Source: an uncultured Alphaproteobacteria bacterium
GTDB taxonomy: Bacteria; Pseudomonadota; Alphaproteobacteria; RF32; CAG-239
DNA length: 44,632 nt
Assembly (NCBI GenBank): GCA_934271465.1
Contig: CAKQRQ010000012.1
Span: 1 to 44,632, forward strand
Direction: 5' to 3'
Position numbers and translations under genes: made by a program. Under the pieces are notes generated by a model. It was not told where the DNA came from. It did not search any database and was given only the letters and a program-made list of their open reading frames with translations. Position 1 is the first letter of the stretch; the number at the start of each line of letters is the position of its first letter. Of the stretch, positions 33,962 to 42,600 are shown one piece after another.

Positions 33962-34159
33962 CTACAAATAAGGTAAAAACTGTTTAACAATCTTAACATC
34001 GGACTCAGCCAACAAGGTTGTTCCGCGAGCTTGTCTTTTCATTTTCTGGGTTTTGCAGAAGAGGCAGTGTCTCTTGAACGCAAAATTTCTCTTCAATTTG
34101 CCGGTTCCGGTAACGCTGATGCGTTTCTTAACCGAACTTCTGTTTTTTAATTTTGGCAT
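33962..34159 (-). CDS. rpmI: 50S ribosomal protein L35
   Basis: 65 residues from the ATG at 34159, chosen because L35 proteins begin MPKLKNRSSVKKR and because AAAGGGAT lies upstream. The rest (KRISVTGTGKLKRNFAFKR, HCLFCKT, KRQARGTTLL) is typical apart from the cysteine pair in the middle (CLFC), which is unusual for L35. It heads rpmI-rplT behind a good promoter. Confidence 0.97.
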   Translation of the reverse strand: MPKLKNRSSVKKRISVTGTGKLKRNFAFKRHCLFCKTQKMKRQARGTTLLAESDVKIVKQFLPYL

Positions 34160-34235
34160 TTTAATCCCTTTCAAATCGTTGGATTGTTAAGAGTCGACAG
34201 GCATACCAACAGCCCGCCCACTCGGTTCAGCGGAT

Positions 34236-34264
34236 TTTATATATCTAATGTTTGAAAAAATCAA
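34236..34264 (-). promoter_or_regulatory. Sigma-70-type promoter of rpmI-rplT
   Basis: On the minus strand TTGATT (34259-34264) and TATAAA (34236-34241) are 17 bases apart. The predicted 5' leader is about 70 bases and could hold the L20 autoregulatory site; I do not see a recognisable one. Confidence 0.6.
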
Positions 34265-34294
34265 GCATTTTTTAATATAAAATCTGTTTTTGGC

Positions 34295-34987
34295 CTAAGC
34301 TTTTTTGGCGGAAGCCTTTTTGGGGGCTTTTGAAGCAACGGCCGATTTCTTGAGTGCGGCTTTTTTAACGGCAGTCTTTTTGACAACGGCTTTTTTAGCA
34401 ACTTCCGGCTTGGCTGTTTTTTTAGCCGCAAGCTTTTTGGCTTTTGATTCCGTCTTACAAGTATACATAGCCTTAGCCGAAGCTTTAGCCGGTTCAGACA
34501 TTGTCCGAATATCACAGGCGCCCTCGCCGCTCAGCATAAAGTGTTTATCCAAGCATCCCATAACCGATTTTTTGAACGCCAAAACCGAAACAGCCGCCGC
34601 CAAAACAGCAACAGCCATCAAAAACTGGCGAATCATACTCATCCACAAAACTGCGTTAAAAACATAAAAGAGCTTTTCATCAGAATAAGGCTCCGATCCG
34701 GCCAAAATAACCGCGGCAAAAACAGACACAACAAAGATTGCGCCGACAAAATACGGAACCCAGCCGACTGCGACCAAAAATGTCGACATCACGGGAGACT
34801 TGCGCATCGCCTCGTCAATTTTTTTAACCGGTTTCAGCCAATTCATCGGAATCATAAAAAAGAGCAAAAAGACTGACAGGCAGACATCTAAAAGATTGAG
34901 TGCCAAAATGTCGGACCAGCCAAACATTAACGAGATGACCCAATAAATGCCGCCAATCCATAAAGTTTGTTTCCAATATATACTCAT
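34295..34987 (-). CDS. Membrane protein with lysine/alanine-rich tail
   Basis: 230 residues from the ATG at 34987, preceded by AAAGGAGAAA. Four hydrophobic segments are visible (about 8-25, 28-45, 70-95, 115-140). From about residue 165 the tail is built from KKxA and KKTAxK repeats reminiscent of histone H1-like bacterial proteins, with about a third lysine. The tail would lie on the cytoplasmic side if the positive-inside rule holds, where it could contact nucleic acid or the acidic membrane surface. I recognise no family. It begins 13 bases past the lolD stop, so it may be co-transcribed with lolCD. Confidence 0.7.
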   Translation of the reverse strand: MSIYWKQTLWIGGIYWVISLMFGWSDILALNLLDVCLSVFLLFFMIPMNWLKPVKKIDEAMRKSPVMSTFLVAVGWVPYFVGAIFVVSVFAAVILAGSEPYSDEKLFYVFNAVLWMSMIRQFLMAVAVLAAAVSVLAFKKSVMGCLDKHFMLSGEGACDIRTMSEPAKASAKAMYTCKTESKAKKLAAKKTAKPEVAKKAVVKKTAVKKAALKKSAVASKAPKKASAKKA

Positions 34988-35000
34988 GTTATTTTCTCCT

Positions 35001-35726
35001 TTAATAAAAATTTTCTTCGCTGATAAACTTTTCAGCCCGCATATCAATCAATTTTCCGGCCTCAAGCTTAACTTTTCTATCCATTCTATCCGCCAGCTCA
35101 AAGTTATGCGTCGCAACCAACGCGCTCAGCCCTGTTTCTTTGACAATCGACAAAAGCTCGGCAAAAACGCTCTCCGATGTCTTTGGGTCCAGATTTCCTG
35201 TCGGCTCGTCCGCCAAGAGAAGTTTCGGCGTATTAGCCAAAGCTCTGGCAATAGCGACCCTTTGCTGTTCGCCGCCGGACATCTCCGCCGGCCGATGCTT
35301 AAAGCGCTTTTCAAGACCGAGTTTTTTCAAAAGCCACTTGGCCTTTTCTTCCGCATCTTTTGTTTTGACGCCGGCAATCAGCTGCGGAATCATCACGTTT
35401 TCAACCGCATCAAAATCCGCCAGCAGATTGTGATACTGATACACAAAGCCCAAATAATCGCGCCGCAGCGATGTGCGCATCATATCGCTCAGGGTCGAAC
35501 ATTTCTGCCCTTCAAGATAGATATCCCCTTTAGTGGGCTTTTCCAATAGGCCGGCTAATTGAAGCAGAGTCGATTTCCCCGACCCCGACGGCCCGATAAG
35601 CGCAACAATTTCGCCCTTATCTATATCCAAATCTACGCCGCGCAGCACTTGCAGGCTCTGACCGCCCTGCTTAAACGACCGATACACATTTTTGAGCTCC
35701 AAAACCGGCGCTTTTTGATTATTCAT
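35001..35726 (-). CDS. lolD: Lipoprotein-releasing system ATP-binding protein LolD
   Basis: 241 residues from the ATG at 35726, which overlaps the lolC stop by eight bases; an upstream start at 35750 is less likely. It has Walker A GPSGSGKSTLL, signature MSGGEQQRVAIARAL and Walker B LLLADEPTGNLD. It powers extraction of lipoproteins from the inner membrane toward LolA. lolC lies immediately upstream, and the lipoprotein signal peptidase and several lipoproteins elsewhere in the window fit the same pathway. Confidence 0.95.
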   Translation of the reverse strand: MNNQKAPVLELKNVYRSFKQGGQSLQVLRGVDLDIDKGEIVALIGPSGSGKSTLLQLAGLLEKPTKGDIYLEGQKCSTLSDMMRTSLRRDYLGFVYQYHNLLADFDAVENVMIPQLIAGVKTKDAEEKAKWLLKKLGLEKRFKHRPAEMSGGEQQRVAIARALANTPKLLLADEPTGNLDPKTSESVFAELLSIVKETGLSALVATHNFELADRMDRKVKLEAGKLIDMRAEKFISEENFY

Positions 35727-36966
35727 ACCGCAACGCCTCCACCGGATCAAATTTTGCCGCCCGCCACGACGGATACAATGTCGCCGCGAAAGACAGCAGC
35801 AATGAAATCAAAACAACGCTCGCCACTTCGGCATAATCAACCTTTGCCGGAAGTTTGGACAAGAAATAAATTTCCGCCGAGAACAAATCCCGCCCAAACA
35901 AAGACTGCAGCCCCTGACGAATAGCCTCGATATTATCACAGACCACAAGCCCCAGCCCAAGGCCTAAGAGCGTGCCGACAATGCCAATGCCAGCGCCGTC
36001 CAAAAAGAAAATACGCATAATCATGCCTTTTGTCGCGCCCATCGTCCGCAAAACAGCCACATCGCGGCCTTTATCTTTGACCAGCATAATCAGCCCCGTG
36101 ATAATATTGAACGCGGCCACCAAAATAATCAGCGTCAAAATCACAAACATCACATTGCGCTCAACCTCAATCGCGTTAAAAAACGCCGCGTTGCTTTGCT
36201 TCCAGTCATAAATATAAGCGCTGCCGCCCAAGGACTCTTCTAAGGCCTTTCTGACAACCGGCAGATATTTGTCATCATCCAAGGTCACATCGATATTTGT
36301 GACAGCGCCCTGAAGCCCGAAATAAACCTGCGCCGCCTCCAGAGGCATAAAGATAAAGTTTGAATCATATTCATACATGCCCGATTCAAACAAGCCGATG
36401 ACCTGATAAGACTTCATCCGCGGCACCGTCCCGAAAGCCGTAACCTTGCCGTTGGGCGACAAAAGCGTAATTTTGTCCCCTTCCGTGACGCCCATTTTGC
36501 GCGCCAGCCTGACGCCCATAATGACATTATCGTCCCTAAAATAGCTCATATCGACTTTTTCGACAGCTTTGGCCAAAGCCGGCTTTTTGAGCATATCCTC
36601 AGCCGCGACGCCCCTGACCATTGCCCCTTCGGCGGATTTTCCGGAAGTGACCAACAGCTGGTTTTCAATCAACGGCATCACAAGCGAGATGTGCTCAATC
36701 TCGGCAATTTCTTTGACCGCCGTCTGATAATTATTGAATGGATAAGCCTGCGGCGCCATCAAACCGATATGCCCGTTAATTCCTAAGATACGCCCCAAAA
36801 GCTCGTGTCTGAAACCGTTCATCACACTCATCACAATAATCAGCGTGGCAACCCCGAGCGCAATCCCCGTAAAGGCAAAGCCCGTAATAACCGAAATAAA
36901 GCCTTCTTTGCGCTTGGCTCTGAGGTAGCGGCCGGCCATCAATCTTTCAAATTTTGAAAAAATCAT
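35719..36966 (-). CDS. lolC: Lipoprotein-releasing system permease LolC/LolE
   Basis: 415 residues. The N-terminal membrane helix (about 25-47, VITGFAFTGIALGVATLIIV) is followed by a periplasmic MacB-like domain (about 48-260) and three C-terminal FtsX helices (about 275-300, 325-350, 380-400), ending SWRAAKFDPVEALRYE. A single LolC/E-type permease is found here, as in many alphaproteobacteria, where it may form a homodimer with LolD. The characteristic MSVMNGFRHELLGRILG and VLRTMGATKGMIMRIF segments are seen. Confidence 0.95.
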   Translation of the reverse strand: MIFSKFERLMAGRYLRAKRKEGFISVITGFAFTGIALGVATLIIVMSVMNGFRHELLGRILGINGHIGLMAPQAYPFNNYQTAVKEIAEIEHISLVMPLIENQLLVTSGKSAEGAMVRGVAAEDMLKKPALAKAVEKVDMSYFRDDNVIMGVRLARKMGVTEGDKITLLSPNGKVTAFGTVPRMKSYQVIGLFESGMYEYDSNFIFMPLEAAQVYFGLQGAVTNIDVTLDDDKYLPVVRKALEESLGGSAYIYDWKQSNAAFFNAIEVERNVMFVILTLIILVAAFNIITGLIMLVKDKGRDVAVLRTMGATKGMIMRIFFLDGAGIGIVGTLLGLGLGLVVCDNIEAIRQGLQSLFGRDLFSAEIYFLSKLPAKVDYAEVASVVLISLLLSFAATLYPSWRAAKFDPVEALRYE

Positions 36967-37054
36967 CTTTTCCCAAACTCATTTTAAACAGTTATTTTTT
37001 CTTTTTATAGTCCTTTTGCATATAACTTACAACACCCATCATCAACTTATACAA

Positions 37055-37090
37055 AGAAAAGCTCCGTTTTTTAAGAACGGAGCTTTTATA
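37055..37090 (-). terminator. Intrinsic terminator of the repeat-GNAT gene
   Basis: AAAAGCTCCGTT pairs with AACGGAGCTTTT around a seven-base loop, 16 bases past the stop, with a T run on the minus strand side. Confidence 0.85.
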
Positions 37091-37105
37091 AAAATATGCG
37101 GTCAT

Positions 37106-39829
37106 TTATCTGCCGCCGCGGCCGACTGGACGTTGCTGCGGCGCCTTTGTCTTGGTCTGTTCAGGAACAACCGGCCTGAACGATACCTTTACAACCTCGC
37201 TTCCGTCGCTCATTGTATGGTCGACGCCTTTTCTCTCCATCTCGACCAAACCTCTTTTCTCCATGGCTTCCATAAACCGCAGCGTCGTCTTGTCTCTCAA
37301 ATCCGCCGACCACTCCCCGCCAAATTCTTTGACTTTCTTTATTGTTTCCCCTAGAAGTTTCAAGGAAGATCCGTTCTTGTCTTTTCTGTATTCCGGCAAT
37401 ACCGCCATATCATAAATATCTTTTTCTTTGCTGTCATACAGACAATATCCGACAACCCCTTTGGCCTCATCTACCAAAACCAAACCCTCGACATGATCCG
37501 GCGTTTGCAATGCTCTGTCCGAATCCGGAAAACATTTTTCCGAAACATTGTCCATCTCATTGACATCCAAAAAGCTAGCAGCTCGGATAAATCTTTTGCT
37601 TTCCTGCGTCTTATCCAAAGGTTGAGCCTCTGGATTTTCTCTTAAAAGAACCTGCGACCGCGCATCGGAATATTTATCATGATACTGTTCAGGCAATGCT
37701 ATAGCCTCGGTCTGTTGATATTTGCTCGTATCCGCATCTTGATACCCCAATCCGATGGTGACCTTGCGGCAGTTTTGCGTCTCGCACAAATCTTTGGCCG
37801 CCATCTCGTAAATCCGATTCAGCATTTCCGTCCGCCTGTCTTTGCCTATGGCTTCAATATTATCAAAGCACACATCACGATACTTGCCTTCTTTATTCTC
37901 CCAAGCCCAGCTGCCCGCGATAATTCGGCCTTTGTCGTCTTCTATCACAAACAATTGCGAATACGGGTCTTTGACTGTCGAAACGGCACACGCATCTCCG
38001 TCACTGCCAAAATGCTGGCAGCAGTTTGTATAATCCCCGAAAAATCCCGTTCGAACATCATCTCTGGTTACAAAACGTCCCGCATATTTGCCAAACTGAT
38101 ATGTTTTTGAGCTGTCAAACGGCTCGGGAACACCTAATCCAGACAAATAAATATCCTCGCAATTTTTATATTTATATTCCGGAACACCATGTTTGGCCGC
38201 CTCGACAGCAAAAGCATCACACGTTTGATCCTTATATTTACGCGACATGCAAACCGACAAAACATCTTTATATTTGCCTTTTTGCTCTTCCGGTTTCAAT
38301 GAATTCCAGTTTTGGGAAATAATAATCAATTCCTTCATCGGGCGGGCATATTTTTTACCGTCTTGCGGGGTATTGATAATATTTTTTCCGATAAATGACC
38401 TAAATGTCTCGGCACTTTTGGGCGTTAGATCTGACGGCAGCCATGAAACACTGTCATGAACTCCGAAATATGGAACAGTTTGCTTCATATATGACGGAAA
38501 ATAACAGCCGAATATCTGTTCGGCCTTAAATGACGCCGGTATAATCCAATCCTGATTATCCTGATACAGCTTAACACTTGCCTCATCCGTGCGCCAATTC
38601 TTAGCGGGCGCCAATTCGTTTTCTTGCGCCAACATCCCCACCAAAACATTTTTGCATCTTTGTTGCGCCGATAGGTTCATCTGGCCGATATCTTTTAGTG
38701 AATAATGATCAAGCAAGAAATTCTTTTCTTTTTCATCGCAAAAACGAGCTTTATACGCCGCATCGATTAACTCTGCCTGATCTGGATATTGAGCCCTCAC
38801 TTCCTCCGGCTTCATTTGTTTCAAACAAGCCGCCGCCACCCTAAATTTATCTTTATCGTTCTCCGCTATTTCAGATGATAAGACTATATCTAAAATTTCA
38901 CCACGATACTCAGGTGAGGCTTCAGACATTTTACCCAGAACTTTAATTGCTGCAGTCAAACTATAGACACCATTCTCATCAGACTGAACAGCGATTTTCA
39001 TCATCTCAAAAATCTCACCTCGATGATCTGGTGATGCGTCAAACATTCTGCCCATAACAGACATTGCTGAAAACAAGCTATTGTAATTATTCTTATCTGA
39101 TTGAACAATGGCTTTCATCATCTCTAAAATCTCACCTCGATGCTCAGGAGAGACAGTAAACATTTTTTCCATAACAGAAATTTCGTTTTGCAAACTAATG
39201 GCACTATTCTTATCTGATTGAACAATGGCTTTCATCATCTCTAAAATCTCACCTCGATGCTCAGGAGAGACAGTAAACATTTTTTCCATAATCTTAAAGT
39301 CCGCTCTCAAATTTGCAGCCTTATTCTTATCAGACTGAACAGTAGTTTTCATCATTTCCAAAACTTCACCACGATGCTCCGGTAATGCGTCAAACATTCT
39401 GCCCATAGTCCCAAATGCATTTTCCAAACTAAAATGATCATTCTTATCAGATTGAACAATAACGTTCATCACCTCCAAAATTTCATTACGATGCTTCGGT
39501 GATGCGTCAAACATTCTGCCTATAATATCAATTGCTTCATACAAATTATCAGCCTCAATCTTATCCGACTGAAGAGCAACTTTCATCACTTCAAAAATTT
39601 TACCACAATGCTCGGGCGCTTCATTAAACATATGACCAATATATCGAATTGCATGACACAAACTAACGTCACTATTCTTGTCAGACCGAACAGCGGTTTT
39701 CATCATCTCTAAAATATCTATTTGACACTCAGGCATTTTTATAAAAACAGTCCACATACTACTATACACAGAGTCAAAGATTTTTCCTGTCTCAATATAA
39801 CTCTTAATTTGTTCAAGCCTCTCATTCAT
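37106..39829 (-). CDS. Large protein: 39-aa helical repeats plus two GNAT-like domains
   Basis: 907 residues, no signal or membrane segment. Residues 39-311 are seven tandem 39-residue repeats with consensus ILEMMKxxVQSDKN...SL...IxxMxRMFDASPEHRGE, likely helical hairpins; none of the known TPR or PPR signatures fit exactly. Residues about 312-590 are an unrecognised globular region rich in Cys and Trp. At 600-695 a GDYTNCCQHFG motif precedes a GNAT-like segment (QLFVIEDDKGRIIAGSWAW, then VCFDNIEA). Residues about 745-885 form a clearer GNAT fold (VVGYCLYDSKEKDIYDMAVLPEYR, then LRFMEAMEKRGLVEME). The tail is basic. Start chosen because AAGGGAGA lies 6 bases upstream. An acetyltransferase or effector role is inference. 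Confidence 0.7.
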   Translation of the reverse strand: MNERLEQIKSYIETGKIFDSVYSSMWTVFIKMPECQIDILEMMKTAVRSDKNSDVSLCHAIRYIGHMFNEAPEHCGKIFEVMKVALQSDKIEADNLYEAIDIIGRMFDASPKHRNEILEVMNVIVQSDKNDHFSLENAFGTMGRMFDALPEHRGEVLEMMKTTVQSDKNKAANLRADFKIMEKMFTVSPEHRGEILEMMKAIVQSDKNSAISLQNEISVMEKMFTVSPEHRGEILEMMKAIVQSDKNNYNSLFSAMSVMGRMFDASPDHRGEIFEMMKIAVQSDENGVYSLTAAIKVLGKMSEASPEYRGEILDIVLSSEIAENDKDKFRVAAACLKQMKPEEVRAQYPDQAELIDAAYKARFCDEKEKNFLLDHYSLKDIGQMNLSAQQRCKNVLVGMLAQENELAPAKNWRTDEASVKLYQDNQDWIIPASFKAEQIFGCYFPSYMKQTVPYFGVHDSVSWLPSDLTPKSAETFRSFIGKNIINTPQDGKKYARPMKELIIISQNWNSLKPEEQKGKYKDVLSVCMSRKYKDQTCDAFAVEAAKHGVPEYKYKNCEDIYLSGLGVPEPFDSSKTYQFGKYAGRFVTRDDVRTGFFGDYTNCCQHFGSDGDACAVSTVKDPYSQLFVIEDDKGRIIAGSWAWENKEGKYRDVCFDNIEAIGKDRRTEMLNRIYEMAAKDLCETQNCRKVTIGLGYQDADTSKYQQTEAIALPEQYHDKYSDARSQVLLRENPEAQPLDKTQESKRFIRAASFLDVNEMDNVSEKCFPDSDRALQTPDHVEGLVLVDEAKGVVGYCLYDSKEKDIYDMAVLPEYRKDKNGSSLKLLGETIKKVKEFGGEWSADLRDKTTLRFMEAMEKRGLVEMERKGVDHTMSDGSEVVKVSFRPVVPEQTKTKAPQQRPVGRGGR
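38897..39715 (-). repeat. In-gene tandem repeats, 117-bp unit, seven copies
   Basis: The DNA encoding residues 39-311. Two adjacent units share 86 identical bases (39089-39174 and 39206-39291), so copy number may change by recombination while the reading frame stays open. Confidence 0.9.
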
Positions 39830-39864
39830 CGCCTGTCTCCCTTGTTCTGCTTAAAATTGTGCAC

Positions 39865-39901
39865 AAAAAATCCCAAAGGGATTTTGCTCCCTTTGGGATT
39901 T
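39865..39901 (-). terminator. Intrinsic terminator inside the leader of the repeat-GNAT gene
   Basis: AAATCCCAAAGGGA pairs perfectly with TCCCTTTGGGATTT (14 bp, six-base loop), followed by T on the minus strand. It is 36 bases upstream of the start at 39829, too close to allow a full promoter downstream, so it looks like an attenuator. Confidence 0.85.
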
Positions 39902-39942
39902 GTCAAAAATAGTTCTATTGTCTAAATCTTGCTCAGCAAGGT

Positions 39943-40044
<102 letters not shown>

Positions 40045-40085
40045 CACTCAAACCCCTGCCTTGTTTTGTTCTAATTTATGATATC

Positions 40086-40114
40086 ATAATACCATATCAT
40101 TAAAAAGAAGTAAA
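40086..40114 (-). promoter_or_regulatory. Promoter of the leader ORF and repeat-GNAT gene
   Basis: On the minus strand TTTACT (40109-40114) and TATTAT (40086-40091) are 17 bases apart, 42 bases upstream of the leader ORF start. Confidence 0.55.
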
Positions 40115-40142
40115 GATGTTTTTGTCTAATTTTTGCCAAGTC

Positions 40143-40176
40143 AAAAAAACTCCGCCTGATACATCAAGCGGAGTTA
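40143..40176 (-). terminator. Intrinsic terminator of the FlaF-like gene
   Basis: AACTCCGC pairs with GCGGAGTT around a twelve-base loop, then T7 on the minus strand, 23 bases past the stop. Confidence 0.85.
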
Positions 40177-40198
40177 TGTTCAAAAAAAGACTATCAAA

Positions 40199-40861
40199 CT
40201 ACCGATGCCCTAGCAATCCCTCTGAAATCTGACGATTAATATTAATCAGACTTTCAAGAAGTTTCTGATCAAGATTATCCAAATTTTGACCGAGTTTAAT
40301 TGTATTCTTAGCCACATAGTCCGCCAATTTTGTCAGATTTTCTCTTGTTTGATCAGGCAATTTTGTGCGATTATTGGTCATCAAAGTTTTAATCAAAACC
40401 CACAAGCGCTGATTGTTATCCAATGCCTCAACCATTTGGTTGTTGTCTTTGGACTTGTTGGCTTCGGACAAATCCAACCCGCATTTAGCCAGATAATAAG
40501 CCTCTTGCTGAGCCAGATTACTGTTGACGGATTCCATCAGACCTTCGGAAATCTGACGGTTAATCTCGGCCAAAGACAAATATGTTTTTTCGCTCATATT
40601 GACCCCTTTGGACAAAGTAACCTGCTCAACATATTTGGATAATTTTTTCAAATTATTTTTAATGCCGTCCGGAAGCATATTTGTCGGATTTTTAGCCGAG
40701 GCTTCAATCGCAACCCACATTTTCAAATTATCGTCCAAAACCAGCAATTTGTAATCATCATTGTTGGATTTTGACGCGGTTGTCAAGTGATCAGAATATT
40801 CTTTCAAGAGTTCGGCCTCTTCGGTGGCCCCTTCAATTTGATTTTTGATTTCATCTAACAT
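40199..40861 (-). CDS. flaF: Tandem FlaF-like flagellin regulator
   Basis: 220 residues from the ATG at 40861, preceded by GGAAAAAA. FlaF proteins of alphaproteobacteria are about 110-120 residues and act with FlbT on flagellin synthesis. Here two copies lie in tandem. Copy one has LDDNLKMWVAIEA (about 42), LPDGIKNNLKKLSKYVEQ and SLAEINRQISEGL. Copy two has LDNNQRLWVLIKT (about 148), LPDQTRENLTKLADYVAK and SLININRQISEGL. The family pattern NxxLWxxxxx...LPxxxRxNLxxLxxYV...LxxINRxISEGL is thus seen twice. The gene follows flgH in the same direction, after a 245-base gap that holds a large hairpin. The duplication is unusual; a fused dimer is possible. Confidence 0.8.
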   Translation of the reverse strand: MLDEIKNQIEGATEEAELLKEYSDHLTTASKSNNDDYKLLVLDDNLKMWVAIEASAKNPTNMLPDGIKNNLKKLSKYVEQVTLSKGVNMSEKTYLSLAEINRQISEGLMESVNSNLAQQEAYYLAKCGLDLSEANKSKDNNQMVEALDNNQRLWVLIKTLMTNNRTKLPDQTRENLTKLADYVAKNTIKLGQNLDNLDQKLLESLININRQISEGLLGHR

Positions 40862-40921
40862 TGTTTTTTTCCATATTTGTAAAATTTGTTGAATCAAAAA
40901 CTTTCTAAAACCTTTTTCCTT

Positions 40922-41001
40922 GCTTAAGCGGAAGGACCCGAATAAAAGCCCGTTTGGGGAAATAAAAAAAGCTTTTATGTCAAGGCTCCTTCCTTTTAAG
41001 C
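40922..41001. other. 80-base imperfect hairpin in the flaF leader
   Basis: The outer arms GCTTAAGCGGAAGGACCC and GGCTCCTTCCTTTTAAGC pair at 16 of 18 positions, and ATAAAAGC pairs with GCTTTTAT inside. It is 61 bases upstream of the flaF start. No U tract follows on either strand. It might be a structured 5' leader, a small RNA or an RNase-processing site between flgH and flaF. Confidence 0.6.
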
Positions 41002-41106
41002 CTTATGCGAACCGTTATCCTTTCGGCCGCATTTTTCAAGAAAAAATTGGGGAGATTTTTTCATGAAAAGAGTATCACATAATAATAGGGGAAACTTTCC
41101 ATATTT

Positions 41107-41868
41107 TTAGAACGGCGCCACAATATCCAGAACCTGCCGTCCGTAACGCGGCTGCTGAACATCTGTAATCACGCCCTGCCCGCCGTAAGACACTCTGAGT
41201 TCAGCAATTTTGCTCGACTGGATAGTGTTGTCCGAGGAAATATCCGCCCGACGGATAATCCCGCGCATGGACAACTGGCGCACTTCGTAACTGACCCTGA
41301 TTTCCTGCGTGCCTTCAATGACCAGATTGCCGTTCGGCAAAACCTGCGTCACAACAGCGGCAAAAGTCACGTCGATATTTTCTTTGCGATCGATTTTGCC
41401 GTCGCCGGAAATCTCGCGGTTGGAGTTCACGCTGACTAACGCATCCTTATTAACCGTGTCGGGAAAAACTTTTGTCAAATATTTTTCATATCCGAACACA
41501 GATGACATACCCAAAGAATCCTTGTTATCATCGCGGTTTTGCTCCATCTGATTTTCCATCAGAGCATTGTCTTTGGTCGAAATCTTAACCGTAACAATAT
41601 CGCCGACTTTAGAGGCGCGTTGATCTTTGAAAAATCCATCCGACCCTTGACGCCACAAAGAATTGGCCGCCTGTTTTTGAACTTTGACCTCGGGCATCGG
41701 CATCGATACAGGCTCATAGCCCTTGGCCTCAACCGGATTGGTAATCGGCGTCAACGGCGGTTCCGCGCCCACATTCTTCAGCCGCGTCCACATGCCGCAT
41801 CCCGACAGAGATGTTGCCATCATCAAAACAGCCGCGCCTCTTATAATATTTCCATTAAATCCTTGCAT
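41107..41868 (-). CDS. flgH: Flagellar L-ring protein FlgH
   Basis: 253 residues from the ATG at 41868, supported by GGGGAGC upstream and by the lipoprotein signal that results (MQGFNGNIIRGAAVLMMATS, lipobox LSGC). The mature protein forms the L-ring in the outer membrane around the flagellar rod. Family features are LWRQGSDGFFKDQRASKVGDIVTVKI, a disordered QNRDDNKDS loop, LVIEGTQEIRVSYEVRQLSMRGIIRRADIS and GQGVITDVQQPRYGRQVLDIVAPF. It is the fourth gene of flgF-flgG-flgA-flgH. Confidence 0.97.
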   Translation of the reverse strand: MQGFNGNIIRGAAVLMMATSLSGCGMWTRLKNVGAEPPLTPITNPVEAKGYEPVSMPMPEVKVQKQAANSLWRQGSDGFFKDQRASKVGDIVTVKISTKDNALMENQMEQNRDDNKDSLGMSSVFGYEKYLTKVFPDTVNKDALVSVNSNREISGDGKIDRKENIDVTFAAVVTQVLPNGNLVIEGTQEIRVSYEVRQLSMRGIIRRADISSDNTIQSSKIAELRVSYGGQGVITDVQQPRYGRQVLDIVAPF

Positions 41869-41884
41869 TTCAATAGCTCCCCAA

Positions 41885-42589
41885 CTATTCGGCCGCAATT
41901 TCGACCGTATTTTTATCTAAAACTCTGCCTGTCAATTCTTTTTGACTTTTGGTGTTTAAGAGCTTTATTCTCTGCCCTTTGGCACCGTCTTCCAATGCTT
42001 CTGCCCGCGCGGTAATCTGCAAGCCTTTGTGCTTGTAAATCACGCCGACTGTTGCGCCTTTCTTTACAACAACTTCTTCTCGGATATCCTTTGACGAAAT
42101 CGGCTTGTCCGCCTTAATATCCCTCAAGGCCTGCTTGCCTTCCAAATCTTCTTTTGCAAGCACAATATCGTCCTTCAATCTGTTTTTGCGTATGGTTGTC
42201 TGAACCAAATCTTCCGCTTGAATAATCTCGCCTCTTGAAACATCGCGGGTCAAAACAAACACATCGGTCAATTCAAACCAGCGTCCGAACAATTTGGTTT
42301 GTCCGGCAGGTTTGCCATCGGCAAAAATTTCCGCCTCGGCCGTAAAACGGTTTTGCCCCTCGGACACATCAAGCGCGCTGATAAGGATTTTGAAACTTTC
42401 GGCATTTTCCAGAGCAAAAGATGTCTGTCCGCCAAAGAATTCCAACTCCAGCCGGTCGCCCGCTTTGCCCTCGTCAATAAATTCCTGCCGAACGGCCTCG
42501 GAGATATCTTCCAGACCAACAGTCAAAATCTCACGGGCAAAGCTCGCCGCGCTTATCAACAATCCGATAACAACCACCGCCAAACGCAT
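41885..42589 (-). CDS. flgA: Flagellar P-ring assembly chaperone FlgA
   Basis: 234 residues. An N-terminal signal peptide (MRLAVVVIGLLISAASFA) sends it to the periplasm, where FlgA assists P-ring formation by FlgI. The C-terminal SAF-like domain begins at about residue 110 (VFVLTRDVSRGEIIQAEDLVQ) and ends GATVGVIYKHKGLQITARAEALEDGAKGQRIKLLN. It starts 11 bases past the flgG stop. Gene order flgF-flgG-flgA-flgH is common in alphaproteobacteria. Confidence 0.95.
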   Translation of the reverse strand: MRLAVVVIGLLISAASFAREILTVGLEDISEAVRQEFIDEGKAGDRLELEFFGGQTSFALENAESFKILISALDVSEGQNRFTAEAEIFADGKPAGQTKLFGRWFELTDVFVLTRDVSRGEIIQAEDLVQTTIRKNRLKDDIVLAKEDLEGKQALRDIKADKPISSKDIREEVVVKKGATVGVIYKHKGLQITARAEALEDGAKGQRIKLLNTKSQKELTGRVLDKNTVEIAAE

Positions 42590-42600
42590 TTGTTTCTGCC

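Noticed and set aside
38897..39715. CRISPR array, because of the regular repeats
   Set aside because: The repeats are 117-bp in-frame coding units with no spacers of the right kind and no cas genes.
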